A stretch of 32,050 bases of DNA from the NCBI GenBank assembly GCA_020627985.1, contig JAHDFV010000011.1:1-32050 (forward strand), in the 5' to 3' direction. This document shows, in pieces, positions 25,033 through 32,050 of this stretch (positions are counted from its first letter, which is position 1; the number at the start of each line of letters is the position of its first letter). The position numbers and the translations under genes are program-made. A model generated the notes under the pieces. That model saw only the letters and a list, made by a program, of their open reading frames with translations, was not told the DNA's origin and ran no database searches. This DNA is from Saprospiraceae bacterium (GTDB lineage Bacteria > Bacteroidota > Bacteroidia > Chitinophagales > Saprospiraceae).

Positions 25033-25320
25033 ATGAAAGATGAAAAAAGAATTATGACCTTACACCCCCAAGGTAAAAAAGGGGTACATATTTTACTTCG
25101 AAAATATGATATGATTAAGGATTTTATTTTAGAAAAAGTAAAAGAACATCAAGAAATCGAATATCAAGAACTATCCGATTTAGCCATTAAAGAATTATCA
25201 GAAACTTTTGATGGGAAAGTGGTCTGGTATATTGTTTCTGTAAAATTGGATTTAGAAGCAAGAGGTATTATTGAGCGAATACCAAAGACGAGTCCGCATC
25301 AAATACGATTAAAAAAATAA
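25033..25320 (+). CDS. DUF6958-like small protein
   Basis: This 95-aa soluble protein has the pattern of a small alpha/beta winged-helix-like domain: HPQGKKGVHILLRKYD at the start, a central helix pair (about 26-55), and the conserved GKVVWYIVSVKLDLEARGIIERIP stretch (about 60-83). I recall this organisation from DUF6958 proteins; the match is by memory, not a search. It begins 7 nt after the cupin stop, and its stop is adjacent to the convergent stop at 25322. The function is unknown. A DNA-binding or adaptor role is conceivable but unsupported. Confidence 0.75.
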   Translation: MKDEKRIMTLHPQGKKGVHILLRKYDMIKDFILEKVKEHQEIEYQELSDLAIKELSETFDGKVVWYIVSVKLDLEARGIIERIPKTSPHQIRLKK

Positions 25321-25321
25321 T

Positions 25322-25825
25322 TTATTTCCAGCAATTTTTAATTCTTTTAATTAATGACTTTCTTACGCCTTGCGACAAAGAATTTAAATAATGTTCTTCT
25401 GTAAAAAAATTTAATTCTGATTTTAACTCGGGATGTAGTTCGGCTATTCGAATCATTCCTTTCATGGCATAAAATCGTACGGAAGAACTTTGGCTTAAAT
25501 TTTCCCAAAGGCTGACACATTGATCAAATAACATTCCTTCTTGTAATTCATCCAAAGAAAGTTTTTCAATTAATTTTAACAATTCTCTTTGATGACCATC
25601 TTTTTTAGTCGGAAGGGCTTCTATTAAGTTTGTCGTATATTTTTGTAGGCGATTATCATTTTGTTCTGTACAGTGTCCTAAAATCCAAGCCGCTCTCCAA
25701 TTCTCTGGTTCTTGATCTGATAATGTAAATTCTATTAATCCTTGGTACTTAGATTTATCCGCTTTAATCTTGGCGATTAATTCTTCTTTTTCTATTCTTA
25801 CCGCTAATAATTCCGCTAATGACAA
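25322..25825 (-). CDS. Hypothetical alpha-helical (HEAT-like) protein
   Basis: This 167-aa protein of predominantly alpha-helical composition has helix-turn-helix periodicity resembling HEAT/ARM repeats (for example WRAAWILGHCTEQ, LIEALPTKKDGHQRELLKLIEKL and SSSVRFYAMKGMIRIAELHPELKSEL). There is no signal peptide. The only start consistent with the frame is a TTG (25823-25825); no in-frame ATG lies between it and the upstream stop. It is 17 nt downstream of the TPR lipoprotein gene on the same strand and is probably the second gene of that unit. The function is unknown. It resembles adaptor proteins that bind other proteins by helical repeats. Confidence 0.7.
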   Translation of the reverse strand: MSLAELLAVRIEKEELIAKIKADKSKYQGLIEFTLSDQEPENWRAAWILGHCTEQNDNRLQKYTTNLIEALPTKKDGHQRELLKLIEKLSLDELQEGMLFDQCVSLWENLSQSSSVRFYAMKGMIRIAELHPELKSELNFFTEEHYLNSLSQGVRKSLIKRIKNCWK

Positions 25826-25842
25826 ATCGGTTTGGTTTTATT

Positions 25843-26544
25843 TTATAACATAATTCTAGGTCCTTTGAACCAATCTTTTTCCTTTGATATTTTAATATCT
25901 TTATTTCCTTCAATATACTTTTTTAAATAATTCCGTTTTAATTTTCCACGAACATGATACGCATATCCATCATCAGGAAATTTTAAAATATGTTCATCAC
26001 ATAAATCCATTGCTACTTTATATTTTTTAGTGATGTATTTTAATCGAAGTACATTATGATTTAAAATTACATCAGAAGGATTTATTTCAACTGCCTTATC
26101 AAAATCAGCAATTGATTCTGGATATTTTTCTAGCATTTGATACGACCAACCTCTATTATTATAATATTTGGGTAAAGGATACAATTGAATAGCTTTCGAA
26201 AATGCTTTAATGGCTTCTATATTATTTTCTTCATTATTAATGGGTCCACTATTTATAATAATATATCCTTTATAATTATAGAGATCATCTCTTTCTGGAT
26301 AAAGATTAATACACGTTTCTAAAGCATGAAGCGCTTGATCATATTCTCTATTTTTCAATAGCTTTTTCACTTCATTCAATGAAGTAGAAAATTCTTTTTG
26401 TTTCGCTAATTCTTCTTGATCTATTTTATCCTCTTCTTTAGGTTGATCAATAATCACAGTAGGGTGTTCCAATTGTTTTTCAGGAAGATTACATGACGAA
26501 ATAATAAAAAAAAGAACAAGGTGAATCAAATATTTAATTTTCAT
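25843..26544 (-). CDS. TPR lipoprotein
   Basis: This 233-aa protein has a lipoprotein signal peptide with lipobox IISSC (Cys18 lipidated). It is followed by a charged linker and tetratricopeptide repeats, of which three are clear: DQALHALETCINLYPERDDL, EAIKAFSKAIQLYPLPKYYNN and ESIADFDKAVEINPSDVIL (about 70-165), with a further weaker one. It is predicted to be anchored by lipid on the periplasmic face of a membrane and to act as a protein-binding scaffold; partners are unknown. A -7-like element (TACTTTTG, minus strand, 26571-26578) lies 27 nt upstream. The 167-aa helical protein follows at 17 nt. Confidence 0.88.
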   Translation of the reverse strand: MKIKYLIHLVLFFIISSCNLPEKQLEHPTVIIDQPKEEDKIDQEELAKQKEFSTSLNEVKKLLKNREYDQALHALETCINLYPERDDLYNYKGYIIINSGPINNEENNIEAIKAFSKAIQLYPLPKYYNNRGWSYQMLEKYPESIADFDKAVEINPSDVILNHNVLRLKYITKKYKVAMDLCDEHILKFPDDGYAYHVRGKLKRNYLKKYIEGNKDIKISKEKDWFKGPRIML

Positions 26545-26570
26545 AAAAATGAGTTCATTGGTTACTAGGA

Positions 26571-26578
26571 CAAAAGTA
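26571..26578 (-). promoter_or_regulatory. Putative -7 element for the TPR lipoprotein gene
   Basis: On the minus strand this reads TACTTTTG, an exact TAnnTTTG match identical to the octamer upstream of the thiolase gene, 27 nt before the start codon. No -33 element is evident. Confidence 0.5.
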
Positions 26579-26590
26579 AGATAAGAAATA

Positions 26591-26625
26591 AAAAAAGGGA
26601 AACTAGTTTTTAGTTTCCCTTTTTT
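26591..26625 (-). terminator. Rho-independent terminator of the mscS-like gene
   Basis: A perfect 15-bp stem (26591-26605 with 26611-26625) with a 5-nt loop has A and T runs at its ends. Read on the minus strand it is followed by a T run and lies 17 nt after the MscS stop codon. Confidence 0.88.
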
Positions 26626-26642
26626 TTAAAATCATTTCATTA

Positions 26643-27467
26643 TTATTTTCCGATGTCTCCTAATTCAATTCCTTCAGAATAAGCCACCTTAATATTGTTG
26701 GCCCCTAAAGCCGCTTTTACCTTTCTCATGGCTTCTAAATGTACTTTACCATAATCGTCAGGTAAACAATAAGGGCGTACTGCCAAAAGAATACTGTGTG
26801 AATCAAATGATTCAATACCTACATCAGGTAAGGGCTCTTCTAAAACTTCAGGAATCGAACGTAAAGCATCCATAATAATAGGTTTTACTTTTTCGAATTC
26901 TTCAGCATATGGCATATATACATTTAAATCTAAACGCACATATCGATCTGTTGATAAATTAATAATCACATCACTAATTGCAATTCCATTTGGTATAATA
27001 ATGGTATTATTTGTAAACGTTTTTATGATCGTATTAAACATTTGAATTTCAGAAACTTTCCCCATATTGTCTCCAATCTGAATCCAATCTCCTGTTTTAT
27101 AAGGTTTGAAAATTAATATCATTACCCCTGCAGCAAAATTCCCTAAACTTCCCTGTAAAGCCATACCAACAGCGAATGCTAAAGCACCCAAAACAGCAAT
27201 AAACGAGGTTGTTTCTATACCGATCATTCCTGCTACGGTAAAGATTAACATTACTTTTAATGCAATACTAATCATGGATTGTAAGAAGGGTCGTATATCT
27301 TGGCTCAAGCCTGATTTCTCCATAGCTCTACCAATAATTTCTTCGAGGTTTTTAATCACCCACAAACCAATTAATAAGGTCGCAATGGCCATGACTATTT
27401 TGGGGGCAAAATCCATCGCTCCATTTAAAAATTCTTTCAATTTTAAATTGATACTTTCAAAATCCAT
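26643..27467 (-). CDS. mscS: Small-conductance mechanosensitive channel (MscS family)
   Basis: This 274-aa inner-membrane channel would open under membrane tension to release solutes during hypo-osmotic shock. It has three transmembrane helices (about 22-42, 62-83 and 86-120). The third is the pore helix, GALAFAVGMALQGSLGNFAAGVMILIF in full (about 94-120), with the usual Gly/Ala packing. It is followed by the beta domain (GDWIQIGDNMGKV, IIIPNG) and the cytoplasmic alpha/beta cage (about 180-270). The length is close to E. coli MscS (286 aa). It has its own terminator at 26591-26625. As several MscS-like paralogues are usual per genome, the gene name reflects the family only. Confidence 0.94.
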   Translation of the reverse strand: MDFESINLKLKEFLNGAMDFAPKIVMAIATLLIGLWVIKNLEEIIGRAMEKSGLSQDIRPFLQSMISIALKVMLIFTVAGMIGIETTSFIAVLGALAFAVGMALQGSLGNFAAGVMILIFKPYKTGDWIQIGDNMGKVSEIQMFNTIIKTFTNNTIIIPNGIAISDVIINLSTDRYVRLDLNVYMPYAEEFEKVKPIIMDALRSIPEVLEEPLPDVGIESFDSHSILLAVRPYCLPDDYGKVHLEAMRKVKAALGANNIKVAYSEGIELGDIGK

Positions 27468-27552
27468 TTTACGTTAGTTTTATTTTGACGCTAATTTAAA
27501 AATTATAAAAGGATTACTAATCATTATTAACAAAATAGAGGCTAGTTTATTT

Positions 27553-28230
27553 TTATTGCAAAGTATTCCACACTTTCTTGGCACCTATTGCTTGAATGCT
27601 TACACTAATTATTAAAACATAAACGATAATTTTTTGACCTACAACTTGAACCATTAGTGCTTCATCTGAAAGGGATGGATTTGGACCGAAACTCATTAAT
27701 AATACATAAGCAATTAATAATAAAATAGATGCAAATAAAACATGTCCATATATATTTGGGAAAACTTTAGTTCTATAAATTCCAATCATTAATAAAAATA
27801 AAGCAACCAATAAAGCTCTGAAACCTAAGCTTACAAAAAACATATGTGTAGGCAAGTATAAATTACATGGGGCTAAAGCTATTCCAAGAAAACCAATTCC
27901 TGCTACAACTCCAATTCCGATAATTAATAGTTTAAATATCTTACTTTTTAAATGTAATACTTTGGGTAAATGTATGAAGAAGAATAATATTGATACACCT
28001 ACAAATGACAACGTAAATAAATATAATCCAGCAGATATATAATTTTGTACACCATCAAACAATGTCGTTCTTCCTAAATCAGAAAGGAAATTTTCAGAAA
28101 ATGAATAATGCTCTAGTTCATGATTATGAAAAGTTCCTCCTGGATAAATTAGCATCGCTATCGTTGTCAATATTATATATTGTAACCCAGCAATGATGGC
28201 ACAATTAAATACATTCCGAGTATTGTACAT
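27553..28230 (-). CDS. DUF998-like integral membrane protein
   Basis: This 225-aa protein has about six hydrophobic helices (about 10-30, 65-86, 100-122, 128-150, 158-178 and 192-217). The YSFSENFLSDLGRT segment (about 42-55), just after the first helix, resembles the conserved loop of the DUF998 family, and I assign it there tentatively. It has no soluble domain or catalytic motif. It lies between the MscS-like gene and the Gly-rich secreted protein gene on the same strand, but gaps of 85 and 71 nt argue against tight coupling. Family function is unknown. Confidence 0.75.
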   Translation of the reverse strand: MYNTRNVFNCAIIAGLQYIILTTIAMLIYPGGTFHNHELEHYSFSENFLSDLGRTTLFDGVQNYISAGLYLFTLSFVGVSILFFFIHLPKVLHLKSKIFKLLIIGIGVVAGIGFLGIALAPCNLYLPTHMFFVSLGFRALLVALFLLMIGIYRTKVFPNIYGHVLFASILLLIAYVLLMSFGPNPSLSDEALMVQVVGQKIIVYVLIISVSIQAIGAKKVWNTLQ

Positions 28231-28301
28231 TTAATAAAAAGATCGACTAATTAATAATTATATATTCCTAAATAAAGAATTTGCTTGATAAAGAAATTCC
28301 A

Positions 28302-30416
28302 TTAATTCGATTTAATAATTTTTTTAGAATAAATAAATTCATCGGAATGAATTTGTAAAATATAAACACCTTCTGCTAAATGAGAAAGATTAATTTGCAT
28401 TTGTTTTTCAATTCCTATTTTAGATAAGACTTCTTTCCCTGCCACATCTTTTAGTGAAACATTCCATTTGGAATTCTCTACATTACATTCAATTGTTAAT
28501 TGATCTAAGACAGGAGAAGGAAAAATATTAATTCCATAATCACTTTCAATTTCTTCGTTTGAAGTAGTCATAAAATTAAACGTATGCTCTTGCTGACAAT
28601 TATTCGCATCCGTAACAGAAACTGTATATGAACCTGAAGCAGTTAGTGTATTTAATTCTCCTGTTAAACCATTGCTCCAATTATAAACAAATGGAGCTGT
28701 ACCTCCCGTTACATTAATCATAACATCATTAGAAGCTGCTGTTTCTGTAATGGTCATCTCAGGATAAAAAGATAAAGCAATATTTACGACTGAATCACAA
28801 TTGTTAGTAGATCCACCTGGAATTATAAATTGTCCACTATCATTATTAATGTTATAAATTTCTCCTTCATATTCAAACTCATCTCCTATACAGATGGTTG
28901 GATTGACAGTTGAACTACTTACTGCATCAAACATCAAATCTATCGTTACTATACTATCACAACCTGTAGTATTGATTAACATTTCTGTCCCTGTTGGATT
29001 ATTTTGATTATAAGACGTATTATTCACCATAACCATATAACCATCTCCTTGACATCCGTTATAAGATTCAACACCTGTAGTTGTACCTGGATTTTCAGGT
29101 ATATCTATAGCGGGTGCTATAAGACCAATTGATCCAGCTTGTCCATTATTGGTACTTCCATTACAACTTGCAGAACTCAATTCAACAATTCCTGACAAAC
29201 CTCCTGTTACTGATGTAATAATATTTGCTTGATTATTTGTATAAATGGCTCCGCCGCCGCCGCCGCCGCCTGGTCCCATACAACGATTATTATTTTTATT
29301 ATCCGTATTTGAGCCATTCCCCCCTTCTGCTAGTAAAACAAAAGAAGAATTGATAGTCGTTGCATTAAGTATAATCGCACCGCCACCGCCACCGCCGCCG
29401 CCGCCATCTAGTCCAGGAGTTATTTCCAAGGATTCTCCATTTACTGAAATGGTATCATTATTTCCTTCAATAACATTAGCTGTTATAATTATTATTCCAC
29501 CACCTATTCCACCATCCGTACCTGCATTATTATTGTCACTTCCTGCGCCACCACCACCGCCAAAGAATAATCTTTGATCTGTAAAAGAAATCGATTTCCC
29601 TCCTATACCTGGATTAACACCTCTACATCCTCCTAAACTCGGTTCATCATTCTCTCCTCCATTTCCTCCTTTTGCATAACCAGCACCGCCACCGCCACCA
29701 GCATTATGATCATTTCCACCACCGCCACCATTAGCTTGTGCTCCTCTACCGTATTCTTTACCTGTAATAATTGCTGCAATTCCCTGCCCTTTCCCTTCAG
29801 ATTCAAAACTATTTTGATTGTAATAGTAATCAGGACTTTGGATAAACGAAAAACAATTACTGGAAGGATTGGAACGAGTACCTCCTCCAAAGCCAGATTT
29901 ACTGGCATTTATATTTGCATTTAATGTTAATGTGCCTGTAACATTGAGCGAAATAATTCCTCCTTTTGAGCCATTCCAAGGCATAGGGATAAGATCAGAA
30001 TTTACTTCTGCATCAACAAATTGTGGAAAAGATACAATTTGAACTTTTCCAGATATTTGATAATTATTTATTAAAGCTGAAATTGTAATTTGATTCCCAT
30101 CAATAGCATTTATAGTTACTTTTTCAAACAATCCAGCACTATTTAAATTTATAACATCACCAAATGCACCAGAATTAGTTTCATTGATTTCAGCACCTTG
30201 CATTTGAATAACCCAAGCTTCTTCACCAACTAAAAACCCTGTTGCATCATCAACAGTTAAAATATTTTCGCAATTTGTTCCAGGCATAATATTAGAAACA
30301 GCTCCATAAGAATTAATGACTCCTCCTATTGCAATTTGATTTTTATAATTCTGGGGTAAAGTGAAAGAACATACTGAAATAGAAAAGATAGTCAAAAAAA
30401 TGTATAATTTATTCAT
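28302..30416 (-). CDS. Glycine-rich secreted protein with SprB-like repeat and T9SS sorting domain
   Basis: This 704-aa secreted protein has a signal peptide (about 1-19). The N-terminal domain (about 28-175; IGGVINSYGAVSNIMPGTNC and WVIQMQGAEI) is seen in many large Bacteroidota surface proteins. The Gly-rich region (about 175-400) has repeated poly-Gly runs (up to nine Gly) and Asn. It is followed by repeats built around NTTGCDSIVTIDL, a SprB-like repeat (about 565-610; GGTAPFVYNWSNG then YTVSVTDANNCQ), and a T9SS type A domain (about 628-704; FPSPVLDQL, DVAGK, EGVYILQI). It is therefore likely displayed or released via type IX secretion and may act as an adhesin or matrix protein. The poly-Gly runs are encoded by GC-rich trinucleotide tracts described separately. 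Confidence 0.88.
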   Translation of the reverse strand: MNKLYIFLTIFSISVCSFTLPQNYKNQIAIGGVINSYGAVSNIMPGTNCENILTVDDATGFLVGEEAWVIQMQGAEINETNSGAFGDVINLNSAGLFEKVTINAIDGNQITISALINNYQISGKVQIVSFPQFVDAEVNSDLIPMPWNGSKGGIISLNVTGTLTLNANINASKSGFGGGTRSNPSSNCFSFIQSPDYYYNQNSFESEGKGQGIAAIITGKEYGRGAQANGGGGGNDHNAGGGGGAGYAKGGNGGENDEPSLGGCRGVNPGIGGKSISFTDQRLFFGGGGGAGSDNNNAGTDGGIGGGIIIITANVIEGNNDTISVNGESLEITPGLDGGGGGGGGGAIILNATTINSSFVLLAEGGNGSNTDNKNNNRCMGPGGGGGGGAIYTNNQANIITSVTGGLSGIVELSSASCNGSTNNGQAGSIGLIAPAIDIPENPGTTTGVESYNGCQGDGYMVMVNNTSYNQNNPTGTEMLINTTGCDSIVTIDLMFDAVSSSTVNPTICIGDEFEYEGEIYNINNDSGQFIIPGGSTNNCDSVVNIALSFYPEMTITETAASNDVMINVTGGTAPFVYNWSNGLTGELNTLTASGSYTVSVTDANNCQQEHTFNFMTTSNEEIESDYGINIFPSPVLDQLTIECNVENSKWNVSLKDVAGKEVLSKIGIEKQMQINLSHLAEGVYILQIHSDEFIYSKKIIKSN
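29251..29407. repeat. CCG/CCA trinucleotide tracts encoding poly-Gly
   Basis: On the plus strand there are six consecutive CCG units at 29251-29268 and a mixed CCA/CCG run at about 29379-29406. Further short runs lie at about 29547-29562 and 29682-29700. Read on the minus strand they encode glycine with GGC/GGT codons inside the secreted protein. They stand out as the most GC-rich stretches of this AT-rich window. Confidence 0.85.
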
Positions 30417-30846
30417 GGGTTGAAATTGTAGTAAAAAATAAGACTTAAATATAATACGAAATTCTGATATGAAAAGTGGCTTCGATTCATCGCCATTGAT
30501 AAACCTATGCTATTCACATATAGAATACGGAGTAAAATGAATTTATTTAAAGAAATTAGAACATCATAGCCAACTAATTAAAGATATCATCCGTTTATGG
30601 AATAGAGCTAAACGTATATCTTAGTTTATCCAAGAATTTATCTTGTTTCGGTTTTAACAAAATAGACTTAATTAATCCTTTTATTACTTATTATCAGTTA
30701 TTTACAAGGGTTTCTATTACTTAAATATCATTAAATCCCTTTCAATTCATAAATTCTTAACAAAGTCTATACGGTCATTATAGTATTGTTTTATCAATTT
30801 GATGCTATATTGCAGCTAGAAAACAATCAAAGACAGTCTGGAACTT
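30417..30846. other. 430-nt intergenic region
   Basis: This is AT-rich DNA between a minus-strand and a plus-strand gene. I find no ORF of note, no tRNA and no clear hairpin. It contains a plausible promoter for the glycosyltransferase gene at 30786-30812. It is the longest stretch without a gene in the window. Confidence 0.6.
30786..30812 (+). promoter_or_regulatory. Putative promoter of the glycosyltransferase gene
   Basis: TTG at 30786-30788 and TATATTG at 30806-30812 are separated by 17 nt, close to the Bacteroidota pattern TTG-N17-23-TAnnTTTG; the second box has one fewer T than consensus. The predicted start of transcription lies about 28 nt before the ATG. Confidence 0.35.
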
Positions 30847-32031
30847 ATGGCAAAAATCAAAGTGGCATTCTTTGCTGATATATTGATTAAAGATTTTGAT
30901 GGAGCATCAAGGACAATGTTTCAGATACTCAATCGAATCCCTAAATCAGAATTTGATTATTTGTTCATCTGTGGTGTTGAACCCAAACATGATGTTGGTT
31001 TTGAAGTTATTAAGTTGCCAACAATGACAATTCCTAGAAATAACACCTATGAAATGGCTGTTATTGCTTTCTCTAAAAAAAGAGTTCGCCAGAAATTAGA
31101 TGAATTTGCTCCTGACATTATCCACTTCGCTTCTCCTTCACAAATCAGTACTTTTGCAAGTAAATATGCTAGAAGTAAAGGAATACCTTTAGTAACCATA
31201 TACCACACTCATTTTTTGGCATATATGAAGTATTACTTCAATTTTGCTCCTTTTCTAGTTCCTACAATGCTTAAAATTGTTGCTAAGATTTGTAAACGAA
31301 TTTACGATCGACCTAATATCGTTTATATTCCTACAGAAGAAATCAAAAAACAATTGTTAGAAAAAGCTGATTTCAAAGGACATAATTTACGTATTTGGGG
31401 TAGAGGTCTGGATCAAAAAAGGTTTGATCCCTTAAAACGAAATACTGCATTAATACAAGAGATTACCAAAAATGATAAACCAAATGTACTTTATGCCAGT
31501 CGTTTGGTCATGGAAAAAAATGTTGATGTCCTTTCTAAACTTTACCAACTCATAAAAAAAGATGGAGATCAAGTTAACTTAATAATCGTAGGAGATGGAG
31601 CCGCTAGAAAGGATTTAGAAAAGAAAATGCCTGGTGCATTCTTTCTTGGAAATAAAAACCATCAAGAATTAGCTATCATTTATGCATCTTGTGATGTTTT
31701 CTTTTTCCCATCTACAACTGAAACATTTGGAAATGTCATACCTGAAGCAATGGCATCAGGTATACCCTGTATTCTTTCAAATGAAGGAGGACATGTTTCC
31801 TATGTTGAGCAAGGTAAAACAGCTTTGTTATGCTCACCAGATGATGCAAAGTGCTGTTGGGAAGCCATCCAAAGCTTGATACATAATTCTGATTTAAAAA
31901 AGGAAATTGTTGCCAATGCTTTAAAGTTTACAAAGACATTAAATTGGGAAAATTTAGTCGATCAGTATTTTGATGATTTAAGAATGCTGGCTAATAAAAA
32001 AAAAAGACTAATTTTACAACCTCAAATCTAA
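30847..32031 (+). CDS. Glycosyltransferase family 4 protein
   Basis: This 394-aa GT-B fold glycosyltransferase probably transfers a sugar from a nucleotide-sugar donor to a lipid or glycan acceptor at the cytoplasmic face of the membrane. The N-terminal acceptor domain (1-200) begins IKVAFFADILIKDFDGAS and contains TIYHTHFLAYMKYY (about 117-130). The C-terminal Rossmann domain has NVLYASRLVMEKNVD (about 213-227) and the GT4 EX7E motif (E292...E300 in TETFGNVIPEAMASG). It resembles MgtA/PimB-like and SqdX-like enzymes that make mannosyl or sulfoquinovosyl lipids; donor and acceptor cannot be assigned from sequence alone. The gene is complete, and only 19 nt of sequence follow it in the window. 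Confidence 0.92.
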   Translation: MAKIKVAFFADILIKDFDGASRTMFQILNRIPKSEFDYLFICGVEPKHDVGFEVIKLPTMTIPRNNTYEMAVIAFSKKRVRQKLDEFAPDIIHFASPSQISTFASKYARSKGIPLVTIYHTHFLAYMKYYFNFAPFLVPTMLKIVAKICKRIYDRPNIVYIPTEEIKKQLLEKADFKGHNLRIWGRGLDQKRFDPLKRNTALIQEITKNDKPNVLYASRLVMEKNVDVLSKLYQLIKKDGDQVNLIIVGDGAARKDLEKKMPGAFFLGNKNHQELAIIYASCDVFFFPSTTETFGNVIPEAMASGIPCILSNEGGHVSYVEQGKTALLCSPDDAKCCWEAIQSLIHNSDLKKEIVANALKFTKTLNWENLVDQYFDDLRMLANKKKRLILQPQI

Positions 32032-32050
32032 TTCGGTAAAATGGAAATTT

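Noticed and set aside
29245-29577. Plus-strand ORF with poly-Pro runs
   Set aside because: The Pro runs are the reverse-strand reading of the GGC/GGT glycine tracts of the T9SS protein, not a proline-rich gene.
30417-30846. Possible hidden small gene or RNA in the longest intergenic region
   Set aside because: The only short frames are under about 15 codons before a stop, and no stable hairpin was visible by eye; a covariance search would be needed to exclude an RNA.
1-32050. CRISPR array, insertion sequence, prophage, integrase or defence island
   Set aside because: I saw no direct-repeat/spacer pattern, transposase, phage structural gene, integrase, nuclease-helicase pair or toxin-antitoxin pair in any reading frame.

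Overview
The window is AT-rich bacterial chromosome that reads as Bacteroidota, probably Cytophagales or a close relative (a lineage guess from gene content, not from a marker gene). Supporting signs are two secreted proteins with type IX secretion (T9SS) C-terminal sorting domains, a SprB-like repeat, a two-component-propeller histidine kinase, a eukaryotic-like type II glutamine synthetase, an ExbB-ExbD-ExbD cluster, few Shine-Dalgarno sites, and several matches to the Bacteroidota -7 promoter element TAnnTTTG.

Layout. 1-3211 (minus strand): tRNA-Ser(GGA), then exbB, a small membrane protein and two exbD genes, closed by a strong hairpin terminator and followed by a GNAT acetyltransferase. 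3329-5469: tatD-type nuclease (minus) and a thiolase (plus), divergent from a shared promoter region. 5666-8227: a large TPR hybrid sensor kinase that has lost its phospho-acceptor histidine. 8235-8291: a 57-bp near-perfect palindrome at a convergent gene junction. 8274-13135 (minus): two small PH-like membrane proteins flanking a secreted beta-helix protein, then a SIRT5/CobB-like sirtuin. 13495-19022 (plus): type II glutamine synthetase, LytTR response regulator, fructosamine-kinase-like protein, DUF389 membrane protein, YbjQ-family protein, a 44-aa membrane microprotein and a DUF445 protein. 19032-24461 (minus): propeller/LytS-type histidine kinase, an unknown protein, and a membrane-anchored or secreted protein with a possible clan-CD (caspase-like) His/Cys pair. 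24651-25320 (plus): cupin and a DUF6958-like protein. 25322-30416 (minus): alpha-helical protein, TPR lipoprotein, MscS channel, DUF998-like membrane protein and a very glycine-rich T9SS cargo protein. 30847-32031 (plus): family 4 glycosyltransferase.

How the genes fit together. The ExbB/ExbD cluster would energise outer-membrane transport from the proton gradient. The LytTR regulator and the LytS-type propeller kinase each lack an adjacent partner and lie in one neighbourhood, so they may be a pair. Most of the rest is ordinary housekeeping. I see no CRISPR array, insertion sequence, phage, integrase or recognisable defence island. The points most worth a second look are the kinase-dead hybrid kinase, the caspase-like candidate with its unknown downstream partner, the long palindrome that contains a gene's stop codon, and the GC-rich glycine-codon microsatellites.
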